The notes: a model not told the origin generated them from the letters alone. DNA of 64,000 nt from CAZCBX01 sp964497185 (GCA_964497185.1 CAZCBX010000003.1:124001-188000), one strand, 5' to 3'; counted from the first letter of the stretch, positions 44,660 through 53,873 are shown. Numbers and translations: made by a program.

Positions 44660-45344
44660 AGTCTGTTTGCAGGTCGTAATAATCTTCTTGCTCAATGGTC
44701 TTGAGCTTGCGCACCATGTAATACGTTAAAGGTGTAAGAATGGCTTCCCATACGGTTTTAAACAAAATGGCCAATATGATGGCGGTCAGCATGTCGCCTG
44801 TCTTCCAAATGCCCAAAAAAGCCAAGGGATAAAAAACAAACGAATCCACAGTTTGCCCCACAATGGTCGAACCAATGGTGCGCGTCCACAACGCTTTGCC
44901 TCGGGTCCAAATTTTCATTTTGGCCATAACAAATGAATTGGTAAATTCTCCAGCCCAAACGCCTGCCAAAGAAGCCAGAACAATGCGGGCCGCATTGCCA
45001 AACACATACTCAAGCGAAGCTTGCAATTCTTTTTGATACGCATCCACGGGCAGGTAGGGGACGTTGACCACAAAATAGCACATGACGGCTGCAAATGCGC
45101 AGGCCGCAAAGCCCATCCATATCACGCGGCGCGACCTGGCATAGCCATACACTTCGGTTAAAACATCGCCAAAAATATAGCTAAAGGGAAAAAATAAATT
45201 GCCCACCCCGTATTCAAGCTGAAAGCCAAATAAATTCACGTACGCTAGCTTGCCAGGGCCAATCAGATTGGAGCAAACCAGTACGACCGCATACGCCGCC
45301 ATGATAAAATCATAATACTTATAGCTACGGGCGGTCGAAGACAT
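44634..45344 (-). CDS. Queuosine-precursor transporter family (YhhQ/VUT) protein
   Basis: A 236-residue membrane protein with about six helices. Family features are SNLIGPGKLAYVNLFGF, FPFSYIFGDVLTEVYGYARSRRVIW and QTVDSFVFYPLAFLG. YhhQ imports 7-cyano-7-deazaguanine-type precursors in E. coli. No queuosine-synthesis genes are in the window. The 3' end overlaps the methyltransferase gene in antisense. Confidence 0.88.
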   Translation of the reverse strand: MSSTARSYKYYDFIMAAYAVVLVCSNLIGPGKLAYVNLFGFQLEYGVGNLFFPFSYIFGDVLTEVYGYARSRRVIWMGFAACAFAAVMCYFVVNVPYLPVDAYQKELQASLEYVFGNAARIVLASLAGVWAGEFTNSFVMAKMKIWTRGKALWTRTIGSTIVGQTVDSFVFYPLAFLGIWKTGDMLTAIILAILFKTVWEAILTPLTYYMVRKLKTIEQEDYYDLQTDFTPFSLQK

Positions 45345-45353
45345 GGCGCATCC

Positions 45354-47840
45354 TTATTCTTTGTTTAACACAATACGAAGTTTGGCTGGCTGATCGCTTG
45401 ATGTCGCTCCTGGCTCTATGCGAAGCTTGTTTTTATCCAGCGCCTTGAATTGTTTTTTATTTAAAAGCTGGTCGTTCCAGTATATTTTTTTCACCCTATC
45501 GACGCGGGGGTACACCACTTCCATGATTTGCGGCAGTGCTTGCGCAGTGGGCGCATTGTGTTTTTGGGGAATCCACGACACGATAATATCTTGATCGGTG
45601 GCCTGCTGTTGCACAAGCCAGTGGTTGTAGGTGCCATTGAGATAAGCGGTGCTATGGCCATCATCGTCGTAATGATCAAAAGACGTGCGATTTTTGCTAG
45701 GGTATAATTTCCACACCAATGAAGCCGCCGCGTTCACATGAACATGGTCCAAATCAGGATCAAAGGTGTAGGTGGGAATAATGGCACCGGCACGCACATA
45801 AGCTGGCAACGTCACCATTTTCTTTTGCTCCAACACCTCCGCTGATGTTGTGGCGCCTTGCGCTGGACTCACGATGGGCTCACTGTCATCCCAAACATAC
45901 CAGGTGCCTTGCGGCAAATACACCTGGCGCGTTTCATCCTCGGTTGAAACATGCAGGGCCACCATCACCCAAGGGCCCACCATTTTTTGATCTGCCATTT
46001 CTCTAACCTTTGCATCATCTTGAAAATAATACACCATGGGCGCGATTAAGGGGTTGGCTTGATGAAAGGCTTGATGTGCCAAGCTGTAATAATAAGGCGT
46101 AAGCTGATATCGACGCATCAGTTGTGCCTGGTTGCTTCTGCGCCAGCCCACCGTGGCAGGAGAGGTGTCATAAGTGTTGTCCACATTAAACGCATGAGGT
46201 CGAACAGGAACATCGGTCCAAGAGGCGTTGGCGAGCCACAGAGAGTACATGGCTTGGTACGCATCGCTGTCTTGCTCTGGACCCGTGTGTCGCCAAAAAC
46301 CACCAATGTCTGCGCCATAATAATCGATGCCCGACAATGACATGTGCATTTGAGCATTGTAGTGGCTGGCCAAACTGCTCAGGCGCGCTGCAATGTCACC
46401 CGACCACATCGCGACACCCAATCGTTGCGACCCCGGCCCGCCCGACCGGCTCATGATAAACGGTCTTTTTTTGCTCTGTTGGCTTTTGTAGCCATCCACA
46501 ATGCTTTGATTCCAGTAAAAGTTATAAAGGTTGTGAACATCGACGTGTCGTTTGCCGCCATAATAAACGGCATCATCTTCCCGGTACATTTCTGGCTCGC
46601 CCAGATCCGTCCAAAATCCCAAGACGCCTTCTTGTTGAAGCAGTGGCTTGCGTTTCCATTCATGCCAGGCTTTGGCAGCTTTCGGATGCGTGTAGTCCAG
46701 CATGCCCCCCACACCCCACCAGGTGTTGTAATCGATGTAGACAGGCTCACCCAGCTCATCTTTGACCAAATAACTTTGAAAATTCTTTTTGTCTTCGTAA
46801 AGATTTTTACCCACGTACGGTTCTTCAATCATTACGAAGCCCAAATTTTCCTTGGCGTACTGGGCCATGGTTTGTACGGGATTGGGGAATGCGCGGGTGT
46901 CCCACATCATGGTGCCCATTTTTGTATCGGGGGACTTTTCCTGCAAGCCACCAAACCATTGGTTGTCCAAGACAAAACCATCCAGGGGAAAATCCTCTTT
47001 GAGCAGCTTTTGCTTTTTTTCTTCCACCTCTTGCCATGAGTCAAAACCATATTCTGACAACCAAAGACCGAACATTTTTTTGGGTGGAACCAAAGGGTGG
47101 CCTGTCAGCGCCATGTAGTCTTTACGCAGGTCTGAGAGGTCTGGTCCCGTCATCACGTAAAAAGATAACCCCTCGCCGCCATACACCACCGCGCGCCACA
47201 CATCTTCAGAAAAATACCACTTTTGTTTGTAAACATTGTCCAAATACAAACCAAAAGCTTTTTTGCCCTGACCCAAACCATACAAAATGGGAATTTGTGT
47301 GTTGCCCACCGCTGCTTTTTCAAACGTGACCATTTGGTTGCCCATTACCCCCGGCGTGCGTTTGGTGTGCGCCACCCAATCGCCGTTGATGGTTCCAGGT
47401 GAAACCAGCTCTTGGCCCAACCCGTACGCATGGGTTAAGCCCACCGGATCCAGATGCAAACCTTGAACGGCTTGGCCCAACCCTTTGGGACACACTTTGG
47501 TTAAGTTGTTGTTTTGAATTAAATCATAAATGCGAATGCACAAACTTTGGGTGTACACGACCACTTTTAATGCTTTGGTTTGAAACCCGTTTTGCAATTC
47601 TTGAAAAGTAGAAGGCCCCGAAAAAACTTTTTTTTCCACAAAGGGCGTGACTTCCATGGGCACTGAGGGATTCACCACCGGCCCATTTTGATACGCCACA
47701 TGAATCAGGTCATCTTGCAACACTTCAATGCGGAGGTTGTTTTTAACGTTTTGATATTGAAGTTTTTCAACATTCGCTTGGGCGTTGGATGAAAATACAA
47801 CGTTGAAAAGCAGAAACATCCAGAAAATAGACTTTTTCAT
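45354..47840 (-). CDS. Exported glycoside hydrolase family 31 enzyme
   Basis: An 828-residue GH31 enzyme (alpha-glucosidase/xylosidase class) with a signal peptide (MKKSIFWMFLLFNVVFSSNAQA). The start at 47840 is chosen since an 11-residue longer frame precedes a clear signal peptide. The catalytic nucleophile Asp is in GFWTDLGEPEMY near residue 430; GADIGGFWRHTG is conserved around the acid/base region. It has a beta-sandwich N-domain and a C-terminal domain with LPQGTWYVWDD. Location in the envelope suggests scavenging of oligosaccharides, inferred. It ends 9 nt before the transporter gene starts. Confidence 0.88.
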   Translation of the reverse strand: MKKSIFWMFLLFNVVFSSNAQANVEKLQYQNVKNNLRIEVLQDDLIHVAYQNGPVVNPSVPMEVTPFVEKKVFSGPSTFQELQNGFQTKALKVVVYTQSLCIRIYDLIQNNNLTKVCPKGLGQAVQGLHLDPVGLTHAYGLGQELVSPGTINGDWVAHTKRTPGVMGNQMVTFEKAAVGNTQIPILYGLGQGKKAFGLYLDNVYKQKWYFSEDVWRAVVYGGEGLSFYVMTGPDLSDLRKDYMALTGHPLVPPKKMFGLWLSEYGFDSWQEVEEKKQKLLKEDFPLDGFVLDNQWFGGLQEKSPDTKMGTMMWDTRAFPNPVQTMAQYAKENLGFVMIEEPYVGKNLYEDKKNFQSYLVKDELGEPVYIDYNTWWGVGGMLDYTHPKAAKAWHEWKRKPLLQQEGVLGFWTDLGEPEMYREDDAVYYGGKRHVDVHNLYNFYWNQSIVDGYKSQQSKKRPFIMSRSGGPGSQRLGVAMWSGDIAARLSSLASHYNAQMHMSLSGIDYYGADIGGFWRHTGPEQDSDAYQAMYSLWLANASWTDVPVRPHAFNVDNTYDTSPATVGWRRSNQAQLMRRYQLTPYYYSLAHQAFHQANPLIAPMVYYFQDDAKVREMADQKMVGPWVMVALHVSTEDETRQVYLPQGTWYVWDDSEPIVSPAQGATTSAEVLEQKKMVTLPAYVRAGAIIPTYTFDPDLDHVHVNAAASLVWKLYPSKNRTSFDHYDDDGHSTAYLNGTYNHWLVQQQATDQDIIVSWIPQKHNAPTAQALPQIMEVVYPRVDRVKKIYWNDQLLNKKQFKALDKNKLRIEPGATSSDQPAKLRIVLNKE

Positions 47841-47929
47841 GCGTAGATCCTTTCCATTATGGGGCTTTTGCATATAACATAGATGTCTAAGATGGAAAGA
47901 AATATACCCCCATTCAAGGCAAGCCGGAC

Positions 47930-48397
47930 ATGAATGTCCAGGTTTCGTATTATGCCGGTCGAAATGCCAAAATTGCCATTGTTTTCGGGCTTCTGCTGTT
48001 TTTGGCTTGCTTTATCGCCAACGTGTACTTTTTCACCACCAAACCCAATATTTTTATTTTAGGAACCCTCTTGATTGCACTGGGCCTGGTAACCGTCAGT
48101 ACTTTTGCGTTTTATGCCGTGGTGCTTCAAAATCAGCCACTGATCAGTTTTACGCTCAATCATATTCAAGTCACCACAGGCTTATTGTTCAAAGAGCAAA
48201 GAATTATATTTGCTCGAATCCAGACCTTTACGGTGTCTCGATGGGGCCGCAGTTACATTGAATACAAAGAGCTTGGCGAAGTGTACAAAGTGCCTTTTTA
48301 TGCCACGTTTATGGACAAAGACAGTTTAACGTCCATGGTCGAAAACATCGACGAATTTCAAGCCATGCATTCGTTTATCCCGAACATTCAGCTGTAA
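47930..48397 (+). CDS. Membrane protein with PH-like domain
   Basis: A 155-residue protein with two membrane segments (residues about 14-32 and 40-62) and a soluble C-terminal domain with text like bacterial PH/DUF304 domains (FTLNHIQVTTGLLFKEQRIIFARIQTFTV). Function unknown. It is divergent from the GH31 gene with 89 bp between the starts. Confidence 0.62.
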   Translation: MNVQVSYYAGRNAKIAIVFGLLLFLACFIANVYFFTTKPNIFILGTLLIALGLVTVSTFAFYAVVLQNQPLISFTLNHIQVTTGLLFKEQRIIFARIQTFTVSRWGRSYIEYKELGEVYKVPFYATFMDKDSLTSMVENIDEFQAMHSFIPNIQL

Positions 48398-48441
48398 TGA
48401 TTGAAAAGCAGACCCAAAACCAGGTCTATTAAAAATTAAAT

Positions 48442-49788
48442 TTATTCCAGCTGTGTGATGATTCGTTTGACATCGCCCACGCTGGACCGAACGATGCAAA
48501 TGCGCAATCGATTTTCGCGCATCAAATAAGATTGAATTTTTTCCTGCACCACTGCTTCGGTTGATTCATTTAAGGAGTCCCAATCATCGCTGTCCACGCG
48601 GATGCTCAGCTGTTGGCCTTGTTTTTCAACCGACTTGATGGCGATGGGCAGCTGAAGTTCATCGGCGTACTCTCTTTTTTCCAACCAACCATTGACCGCC
48701 CCCAAAACGCCCCGAATCAGCAAGAACATCAGTAAAAGTGCCAGCACAATGTACTTTTTAATACCTTGACCACTGGCAATGCCCATACTTGGAGGCACCA
48801 TATGTTCACCCGTGCCTGATATGGGTGGCGGGGTGTATTTCGAAACAGTATGAATGTCCGAAAGCTGCATGTTGGGGTTGGTGAGCTCCATGGTGCGATC
48901 GTATCGTTCATTGATCGCGTTCATGTAGGCTCTGAGTTCAGGTGCGAGCTCCAAGCCTTCCATTTCTTTGATCACTTTTTCCATCATGGCTTGTTTGCCA
49001 TAAAAGCTTCGATTGGTGGATTCGTTGTAGTTCATCTTCATGGCAGCAATGTCGGCATCATCTGCGCTAACGCTGTCAATGTACTGGAACACTTCATCTT
49101 CTTTGGTAGAAATTTCTTCCAATTCGTTCAAAACGTCGTTGACGCGGCTTAAGTACGCTTCAAAGCGAGATGGCTTTTTTAGAACAAAGCTCACCACGCT
49201 TTTTAAAATGGTGGCTTGAAAATGGAGCACCACGTATTGCCGAATAATCCGTGTATACGGATTGTCCTGTGCTTCGAACGCCTTGATTTCATAGGGTTTT
49301 AAATTTTCAAGATACTTTTTATAAAACGGATGAACGCTGGATGCACTTTCCAAAGCCTTCACAAAAAAAGCTTCTTTTTGATCCAAAACGCCATAAATGG
49401 TGTCCAACGATATTTTTTCGGCTTCTTTTTTGCCTTCGCTCTTTACACGGTTGAGCAAATCGAGCAAACGTTGCTTGGATACGGTTTCTAGCTGGTAATA
49501 ACGAACCCCATAGTAAAATAATTTTTCATCGCCGCCTTGTTTTTGAAATTCGCGGATTACATAAAACGTGCCCTCAATTTGTCCCACCTCGGGATCATCC
49601 CACGACATATTGATTTGGGTTTTGAGATCAATCTTTTGGCCGACCGCAATCAACACACCCGACGTACTGATGTTTTGGGTGGTGACCTCTAAAACTTGGT
49701 CTTGATAAACGCATTGCGCTGGATGCACATAAGCATATCGGGAAGCGGCTCTTTTTTTCTTGTGATTGGGATCCGACGCCTGGCTCAT
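48442..49788 (-). CDS. PilZ-domain (c-di-GMP-binding) protein with central helical region and membrane anchor
   Basis: A 448-residue protein. The N-terminal 110 residues form a PilZ domain with the two c-di-GMP motifs: RxxxR in KKRAASRY and the (D/N)xSxxG motif as NISTSGVLI. Residues about 120-320 are mostly helical with no recognised domain. A transmembrane segment follows (YIVLALLLMFLLIRGVLGAV near residue 350) and a C-terminal domain of about 75 residues with beta/alpha pattern. The combination suggests a c-di-GMP sensor coupled across the membrane, which is inference. Confidence 0.85.
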   Translation of the reverse strand: MSQASDPNHKKKRAASRYAYVHPAQCVYQDQVLEVTTQNISTSGVLIAVGQKIDLKTQINMSWDDPEVGQIEGTFYVIREFQKQGGDEKLFYYGVRYYQLETVSKQRLLDLLNRVKSEGKKEAEKISLDTIYGVLDQKEAFFVKALESASSVHPFYKKYLENLKPYEIKAFEAQDNPYTRIIRQYVVLHFQATILKSVVSFVLKKPSRFEAYLSRVNDVLNELEEISTKEDEVFQYIDSVSADDADIAAMKMNYNESTNRSFYGKQAMMEKVIKEMEGLELAPELRAYMNAINERYDRTMELTNPNMQLSDIHTVSKYTPPPISGTGEHMVPPSMGIASGQGIKKYIVLALLLMFLLIRGVLGAVNGWLEKREYADELQLPIAIKSVEKQGQQLSIRVDSDDWDSLNESTEAVVQEKIQSYLMRENRLRICIVRSSVGDVKRIITQLE

Positions 49789-49903
49789 AAGATTCGATTA
49801 TAGCTCAGCTTTCTGAAAATACCAGCAAATGAATAATCGCACCGGCGCAATTTTTCATCCACCGGTGGTCGACGGCTCTTTTTTTGGGTACAGTGCTGTC
49901 ACC

Positions 49904-51196
49904 ATGAAGTGGCTGCGACTTTCCCCCCATCTTTCTTGCGAAATTCAAGCGGGTCTGACCAATTTTTTGGCCACCGCCTACATTGCCGTGGTCAATCCGC
50001 TCTTGCTGGCTGAGGCTGGCATGCCTTTGGGCCCACTGGTTACGGCCACCGTTGCCACCACCATTGCGTCCACACTTTTGATGGGATGGCTGGGCAAAAT
50101 GCCCATTGTGGTTGCACCGGGCATGGGCTTGAACGCTTTTTTTACCTATTCACTGGTTTTGGGCATGGACATACCGTGGCCCACCGCCCTGGGCATGGTT
50201 TTTTGGACGGGTGTAATTTTTATGATTTTGTCCGCCTTTCACATTCGCACCATGATTGTCCAGGCCATTGCGCCCACTCTTCGCTACGGCATTGCGGCCG
50301 GCATTGGTTTGTTTGTGGCTTTGATTGGGCTGGCCAACGCCAACTTTGTGGTGGCCCATCCAGCCACGCTTGTGCAACGAGGGCCCATGGGTTTCACCGC
50401 ACTGGTTTTTATCGCAGGCCTTGCATGGACCGCATGGCTTTACCTACGCAAAGTTCGCGCCAGTTTTCTATTGGGCATGCTGACCACAGCCTTTCTGGCC
50501 CTGGTGGCAGGTACACTTTGGCCCGAGCACGCACCTGTCCTACAGCAACATGCTTCATGGGTGGCGTGGCCCGATTTTTCGTTGTTTGGGCAATTGGATA
50601 TCTGGGGCGCATTGCGCTGGTCTCTGCTGCCACCAATGTTCGCTTTATTACTTACCGATCTGTTTGACAGCCTATCAACCTTTATGGGCTTGAGCGAAAT
50701 GGCCAACATGAAGGATTCCGAAGGTCAACCCAAGAACATCCGTGGGTGTTTATGGGCCGATGCTCTGGGCACCACCCTATCGGGCCTTTTGGGCACGAGC
50801 CCTGCCACCAGCTACGTTGAATCTGCCGCCGGCATTGCCCAGGGCGGCCGCACGGGCAAAGCAGCATGGGTGACGGCAGCCTGTTTTGTGCCGCTGCTTT
50901 TTCTCGCGCCTGCTTTGTCCATGCTACCCAAAGTATCCACCAGCCCCATCTTGGTTATTGTGGGTTCACTGATGATGACCCCTTTGCTCAAAGTTCAGCT
51001 GGATGATTTTGAAGAAGCCCTACCGGCCTTTTTGGCCCTCATTTTAATTCCCATGACGTTCTCGATCACCCAAGGCATCATTTGGTCTTTTTTGGCATGG
51101 ACTTTTATCAAAGTGGTGCAGGGCAAAGCCCGCCGCATTTCACCCACCATGTGGGTGTTAAATCTTTGCATGGTGGGCTTGATATGGCTAACGTAA
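49904..51196 (+). CDS. Purine permease, AzgA-like (NCS2 family)
   Basis: A 430-residue transporter with about 12 hydrophobic segments. Family motifs are EIQAGLTNFLATAYIAVVNPLLL, PGMGLNAFFTYSLV, LTDLFDSLSTFMGLSE and GTSPATSYVESAAGIAQGGRTG. The start at 49904 is chosen because homologues begin close to the xxEIxAGLT motif; an in-frame ATG at 49829 is possible. It likely imports hypoxanthine or adenine. It is followed by tRNA-Trp. Confidence 0.9.
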   Translation: MKWLRLSPHLSCEIQAGLTNFLATAYIAVVNPLLLAEAGMPLGPLVTATVATTIASTLLMGWLGKMPIVVAPGMGLNAFFTYSLVLGMDIPWPTALGMVFWTGVIFMILSAFHIRTMIVQAIAPTLRYGIAAGIGLFVALIGLANANFVVAHPATLVQRGPMGFTALVFIAGLAWTAWLYLRKVRASFLLGMLTTAFLALVAGTLWPEHAPVLQQHASWVAWPDFSLFGQLDIWGALRWSLLPPMFALLLTDLFDSLSTFMGLSEMANMKDSEGQPKNIRGCLWADALGTTLSGLLGTSPATSYVESAAGIAQGGRTGKAAWVTAACFVPLLFLAPALSMLPKVSTSPILVIVGSLMMTPLLKVQLDDFEEALPAFLALILIPMTFSITQGIIWSFLAWTFIKVVQGKARRISPTMWVLNLCMVGLIWLT

Positions 51197-51249
51197 CGAT
51201 CATTGAACTCTTGCATAAAATAAGATAAGACATGCCTTCCGATTGTTCA

Positions 51250-51325
51250 AGGCGAGTAGCTCAGCTGGTAGAGCTCTGGTTTCCAAAACCAGCGGTCGCA
51301 GGTTCGAACCCTGTCTCGCCTGCCA
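51250..51325 (+). tRNA. tRNA-Trp (anticodon CCA)
   Basis: A 76-nt cloverleaf: acceptor AGGCGAG/CTCGCCT, D arm GCTC...GAGC, anticodon stem CTGGT/ACCAG with loop TTCCAAA (anticodon CCA), T arm GCAGG-TTCGAAC-CCTGT, discriminator G and encoded CCA end. All stems pair. Its 3' 45 nt are repeated at 54074-54118, so it is an integration target. Confidence 0.97.
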
Positions 51326-51538
51326 TTTTGCCCTTGTCATAGCTTGGGTTTAACGTTTTAGTATAGTCCAAGTGTTCCCCAGGCAATAACTCTAATACGC
51401 TAGTAGGTTTTTTTAGCATCAATTAGCTAGCTCTCACAACAACTGCCAAAATACTCAATATGATATTATTGATTCACAAACTCACAACTCACAGGCTCTC
51501 ACGACAAAAATTTTGTAGGGTTACTTAGTACACATAGA
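51326..51538. other. Left non-coding end of the island
   Basis: No gene is seen. It contains a direct repeat GCTCTCAC(A/G)AC (51430-51440 and 51495-51505), TCACAA-type repeats, and a palindrome ACAAAAATTTTGT (51504-51516) just after the last gene. These may be recombinase arm sites or a weak terminator. Confidence 0.4.
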
Positions 51539-51901
51539 TCAATCCCCTGAAATAGATAAATAATCTAGATCGAGGAGATCACTGTATATATATTCGGCTG
51601 CAGAAAGCGCTTCTACCGTAGTGACTTCGCTAGTTATTTCTTTATACCTTCCATCAATTTTCACCAAACTCATCCATCTTTTCTCCCAATAATCCCAATC
51701 ATTCCCATCAAATGAGTTTTGATCAAAGTGCCGTATGAAGTAAAAATGCAAATGTATTTCTTCACCTGCCCATTCTGGACTTGCAGCCACTCGAATTTCT
51801 CTAAGGCTTCTTAAAGCGTCTCCTTCAGGACTATGTTTTTTATGTTTTTCTTTTATTCTCTTAGATATTAGATAAAGGATTCGCAAGAATATTAAAGTCA
51901 T
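51539..51901 (-). pseudogene. Downstream half of frameshifted island gene
   Basis: The 120-codon frame has useful protein text only after its first dozen codons: KRIKEKHKKHSPEGDALRSL and onward, ending YSDLLDLDYLSISGD. It continues naturally from HAFPDDF in the +1-shifted upstream frame and overlaps it by 41 nt. The hydrophobic start (MTLIFLRILYLIS) is best explained as out-of-frame reading. I infer that both halves were one protein of about 275 residues. A separate start at 51901 remains possible, as does programmed +1 frameshifting. Confidence 0.6.
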
Positions 51902-52370
51902 CTGGAAAAGCGTGCCTAGAAAACTTTCTAGATAATGCTTCCGCGAAGTTTTTACTATCAGTGTCAGATAAACAGCCTTTAATTTTTTTTACTTTTGAAA
52001 GATAAGTTTTTTCAATTGTCATTATACGGTCAAGGTCTGCTACTAGGCTGTCACTTTTCAAGTTTGGAATGGCTGCAAAATTAGGTCGCTCAAATTTTTC
52101 TATCGATGCTAAAATAGCTTTATCTACAGCAATTATAGGACAAACTTGAATGTAAGGTCTTAGGCTAGCTTCTCGAGTAAGGTCACAGGTCTGAGTTACT
52201 ATACAGAAACCTAAAACCTCGTCCGTACTTTCAGATTCATTGTTATCAAAAATAACCTGGCCTTCTGTACTAACTTTGTAAAACTTCTCTGCATCCTCAA
52301 TGAAACAATCACCCTGTTGCCAAAAATCCTTGTCTATATCTTTAGCTCCCATTGGCTCATTTTTTTTCAT
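51861..52370 (-). CDS. Upstream half of frameshifted island gene (QTCD-motif family)
   Basis: A 169-residue frame with conserved-looking text: FWQQGDCFIE, GFCIVTQTCDLTREASLRPYIQV, SLVADLDRIMTIEKTYL and AEALSRKFSRHAFPDDF, then a stop 12 codons later. I associate this pattern with a family of full-length proteins near 270 residues whose remaining part is found in the next frame. A Cys-Asp pair in QTCD could be functional. It overlaps the HTH gene by 14 nt. No molecular function can be assigned. Confidence 0.6.
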   Translation of the reverse strand: MKKNEPMGAKDIDKDFWQQGDCFIEDAEKFYKVSTEGQVIFDNNESESTDEVLGFCIVTQTCDLTREASLRPYIQVCPIIAVDKAILASIEKFERPNFAAIPNLKSDSLVADLDRIMTIEKTYLSKVKKIKGCLSDTDSKNFAEALSRKFSRHAFPDDFNILANPLSNI

Positions 52371-53022
52371 TACAGACTCGTGCCTGTAATATTTTTTTTA
52401 TTTTTTCAATACTTTTTTTATTTTTACTTTTTTGTAAAGTATCAAAATTAGCACCTACAAAATCTTGAGGAGATCTTGGCATTCGCCTGGCCAATTCTCT
52501 AGCTGAAATTTTTAGTCTTACCCTTGACCTAGAAAATTGCCTTTTTATTTTATCAAATTCATCAAATTGATCTTTTTCTAATAACTCAATAGGCAAAACC
52601 CCTTTTATTGGAGTCAATAAAATTTTTCGATTCTCAGATACGTTTTCTATATCAAACGAATCTAAAGACATTAGCACTTTCGACAATTTTATCTGATTAG
52701 AAGTGTTAACTTTTTTTCCATTTTTCCAATCATGTAGTGCGCGGCGGGATACATTAAATATTTTAGCTAACATTTCCCAAGTGAGTCCTGATTTTCTTTT
52801 TAACTCTTCAATGTCGTTTTGGGGCTTACCCTTTTCCAACACTTTTAATATATCTATCGGCGCTGATGTGCCTTCAAATTCGGGCTCAAAATCAATTCTA
52901 CTAGAAACTCTAGTAGGGTTAACTATCGTATCAAGTATTGAGTGCTTAATTTCACACTTTGGTTGAGATGGGAAAAAAGGGGTATTAGTTGAATCTACAT
53001 TAAAATCTATCAAATTAAGCAT
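52357..53022 (-). CDS. HTH (XRE-like) regulator of the island cassette
   Basis: A 221-residue protein starting MLNLIDFNVDSTNTPFF at 53022, 8 nt inside the end of the upstream gene. Residues about 70-105 form a helix-turn-helix: IEELKRKSGLTWEMLAKIF followed by NVSRRALHDWKNGKKV. The N-terminal 65 residues are unstructured-looking and the C-terminal part is Lys-rich. It is the likely repressor binding the three direct repeats at the cassette promoter, which is inference. It is not a phage CI by length or context. Confidence 0.75.
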   Translation of the reverse strand: MLNLIDFNVDSTNTPFFPSQPKCEIKHSILDTIVNPTRVSSRIDFEPEFEGTSAPIDILKVLEKGKPQNDIEELKRKSGLTWEMLAKIFNVSRRALHDWKNGKKVNTSNQIKLSKVLMSLDSFDIENVSENRKILLTPIKGVLPIELLEKDQFDEFDKIKRQFSRSRVRLKISARELARRMPRSPQDFVGANFDTLQKSKNKKSIEKIKKILQARVCNEKK

Positions 53023-53812
53023 TAATCTGCCCCCCATACTTTGTGATAAATTCTTTTTTGATAGACCAACGGAAAAAATTATATGCATACTCTGATAGTT
53101 TTTTAGTCTGTTTTAATATTTCACCAGAATCAAAACTTTGGCCTTTTTCCGAAAATGCATCTAAATCAAAAATCCAACTCTTTTTATTTATAGGCTCAAG
53201 GGAATTGGGATCATACGTTTGATTTTTAGCAAGAACACCCCATCTAGCATTGAGATTAACTTTTTTACTAATTGAGAAAACTGTTTGCCGCAAAGAACTA
53301 GAAATTTGTTCTTTTAATCCAGATTCATATATCCCTAATATTTCACTGCGAAAAAGATTAGATACATTATCAAATGAGTCGCCCGTGATTTGATTTATGT
53401 ACCTAACCCCTATTCTAGTACACATATCAATATCTATATTCTCCTCAAGGCAAGCTAGTATTTTTTCAAACCTTTCTAAAAAATCAGTTCTGGAACTATA
53501 TTCAAGAGTTTCAATTGCGATAAACTCTGGGGCTAGTACTATTCTCCATTTTTTACTTTCATCAACAAAATTCCATAAGGTCTCCTCCCTTTTATCTTCT
53601 GGCTTAAAGATATTTACAGAAATACCTTTTTGAGATGACAAGATCGGGTAATCATTTCTTAAAGAGTCATGAAAACTAGCAATATACTGTCTATCCTCAA
53701 CTAATAAAATAGTAGGGAATCTCACTTGAGCAATAACTCTTTTGAGAGGTGCCTTTGGGAGGTCTATTTCTTTATATTTTTGGAGCTCAAAAGGGTTGTC
53801 TGCGCTTTTCAT
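53015..53812 (-). CDS. TIGR04255-like protein
   Basis: A 265-residue protein opening FELQKYKEIDLPKAPLKRVI, then AQVRFPTILLV. The pattern APLxxVIxQVRFP near the N-terminus, then IRVGVRYINQ-like text (TRIGVRYINQIT) and an acidic DLDAFSE near the C-terminus, fits the sporadically distributed TIGR04255 family as I remember it. Family function is unknown. It is the first gene of the cassette, with AGGA 7 nt before its ATG and a near-consensus promoter upstream. Confidence 0.65.
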   Translation of the reverse strand: MKSADNPFELQKYKEIDLPKAPLKRVIAQVRFPTILLVEDRQYIASFHDSLRNDYPILSSQKGISVNIFKPEDKREETLWNFVDESKKWRIVLAPEFIAIETLEYSSRTDFLERFEKILACLEENIDIDMCTRIGVRYINQITGDSFDNVSNLFRSEILGIYESGLKEQISSSLRQTVFSISKKVNLNARWGVLAKNQTYDPNSLEPINKKSWIFDLDAFSEKGQSFDSGEILKQTKKLSEYAYNFFRWSIKKEFITKYGGQINA

Positions 53813-53821
53813 TTTTTATCC

Positions 53822-53848
53822 TGTATTTAGTTGTATTTATTTGTATTT
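53822..53848. promoter_or_regulatory. Three 10-bp-spaced direct repeats (operator candidate)
   Basis: On the minus strand AAATACA occurs three times at exactly 10-bp intervals (plus-strand TGTATTT at 53822, 53832 and 53842). The repeats cover the transcription start zone and the -10 element. One-turn spacing places all sites on one DNA face, suiting a cooperative repressor. Confidence 0.65.
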
Positions 53849-53873
53849 TAACACTTTTTTAGAAAATTGTGAA
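53845..53873 (-). promoter_or_regulatory. Promoter of island cassette
   Basis: TTCACA (53873-53868) and TAAAAT (53850-53845) on the minus strand are separated by 17 bp. Each is one mismatch from the sigma-70 consensus. Confidence 0.75.

Noticed and set aside
51539..52370. Type II toxin-antitoxin pair formed by the two overlapping short island frames
   Set aside because: The frames read as one protein broken by a +1 shift; the second frame's start region is not family-like and no antitoxin DNA-binding motif is present.
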